Assembly (NCBI GenBank): GCA_964450835.1
Contig: CAYVEQ010000069.1
Span: forward strand, 1-5,742
Source of the DNA: Caccocola sp964450835
Lineage (GTDB): Bacteria > Synergistota > Synergistia > Synergistales > Synergistaceae
Direction: 5' to 3'
DNA: 5,742 bases
Of the stretch, positions 5,706-5,742 are shown one piece after another; within the stretch, counting starts at the first letter, position 1, and each line of letters begins with the position of its first letter. A program made the position numbers and the translations under genes. The notes beneath the pieces were generated by a model. It had not been told where the DNA came from and did no database searches. It was given only the letters and a program-made list of their open reading frames with translations.

Positions 5706-5742
5706 CCGGGTTAGCGCTCCTTGCCGCGGCTTTCGTCTGAAC

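Noticed and set aside
5561..5740. 59-codon plus-strand frame at the right end
   Set aside because: No ribosome binding site, and its first half overlaps the better membrane-helix frame; only its hydrophobic end looks protein-like, which is better explained by the T7 frameshift reading.

Overview
The window reads as an ordinary chromosomal segment of a bacterium with moderate-to-high GC. The strong purine-rich ribosome binding sites, the use of GTG and TTG starts, and an FtsZ, a YjiH-type membrane protein and a stand-alone cupin side by side would fit the Synergistota (for example Cloacibacillus or Synergistes) or another anaerobe with Firmicute-like signals. That placement is an inference from gene content and general style, not a measured result. 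I see no plasmid, phage, insertion-sequence, CRISPR, tRNA or rRNA signal.

Layout from left to right: ftsZ on the minus strand fills 3-1331 and ends almost at the window edge. A 66-base AT-rich divergent promoter region separates it from a plus-strand pair, an AI-2E/PerM-family membrane protein (1398-2507) and mntP (2508-3065), whose stop and TTG start abut. A gene-poor GC-rich stretch (3066-3317) follows, closed by a hairpin with a T-tract on either side (3318-3366) that can terminate transcription from both directions. The converging minus-strand gene is a YjiH/nucleoside-recognition (Gate) membrane protein (3401-4720). Its upstream region (4721-4961) carries a -10 box, three hairpins, one of them terminator-like, and a near-perfect internal Shine-Dalgarno sequence. 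A small cupin gene (5152-5496) is transcribed away from it. The last 245 bases hold no firmly assignable gene, but do hold a short transmembrane reading frame that one extra T in a T7 run would extend into a two-helix protein.

Functionally the genes do not form one obvious pathway: cell division (FtsZ), membrane transport (PerM-like), manganese export (MntP), an orphan transporter-like protein (YjiH) and a small metal-binding cupin. The only clear operon is the PerM-like gene plus mntP. No convincing new multi-gene system is visible. The parts most worth a second look are the leader of the YjiH gene, the two tail motifs of FtsZ and the T7-interrupted small membrane ORF at the right end.
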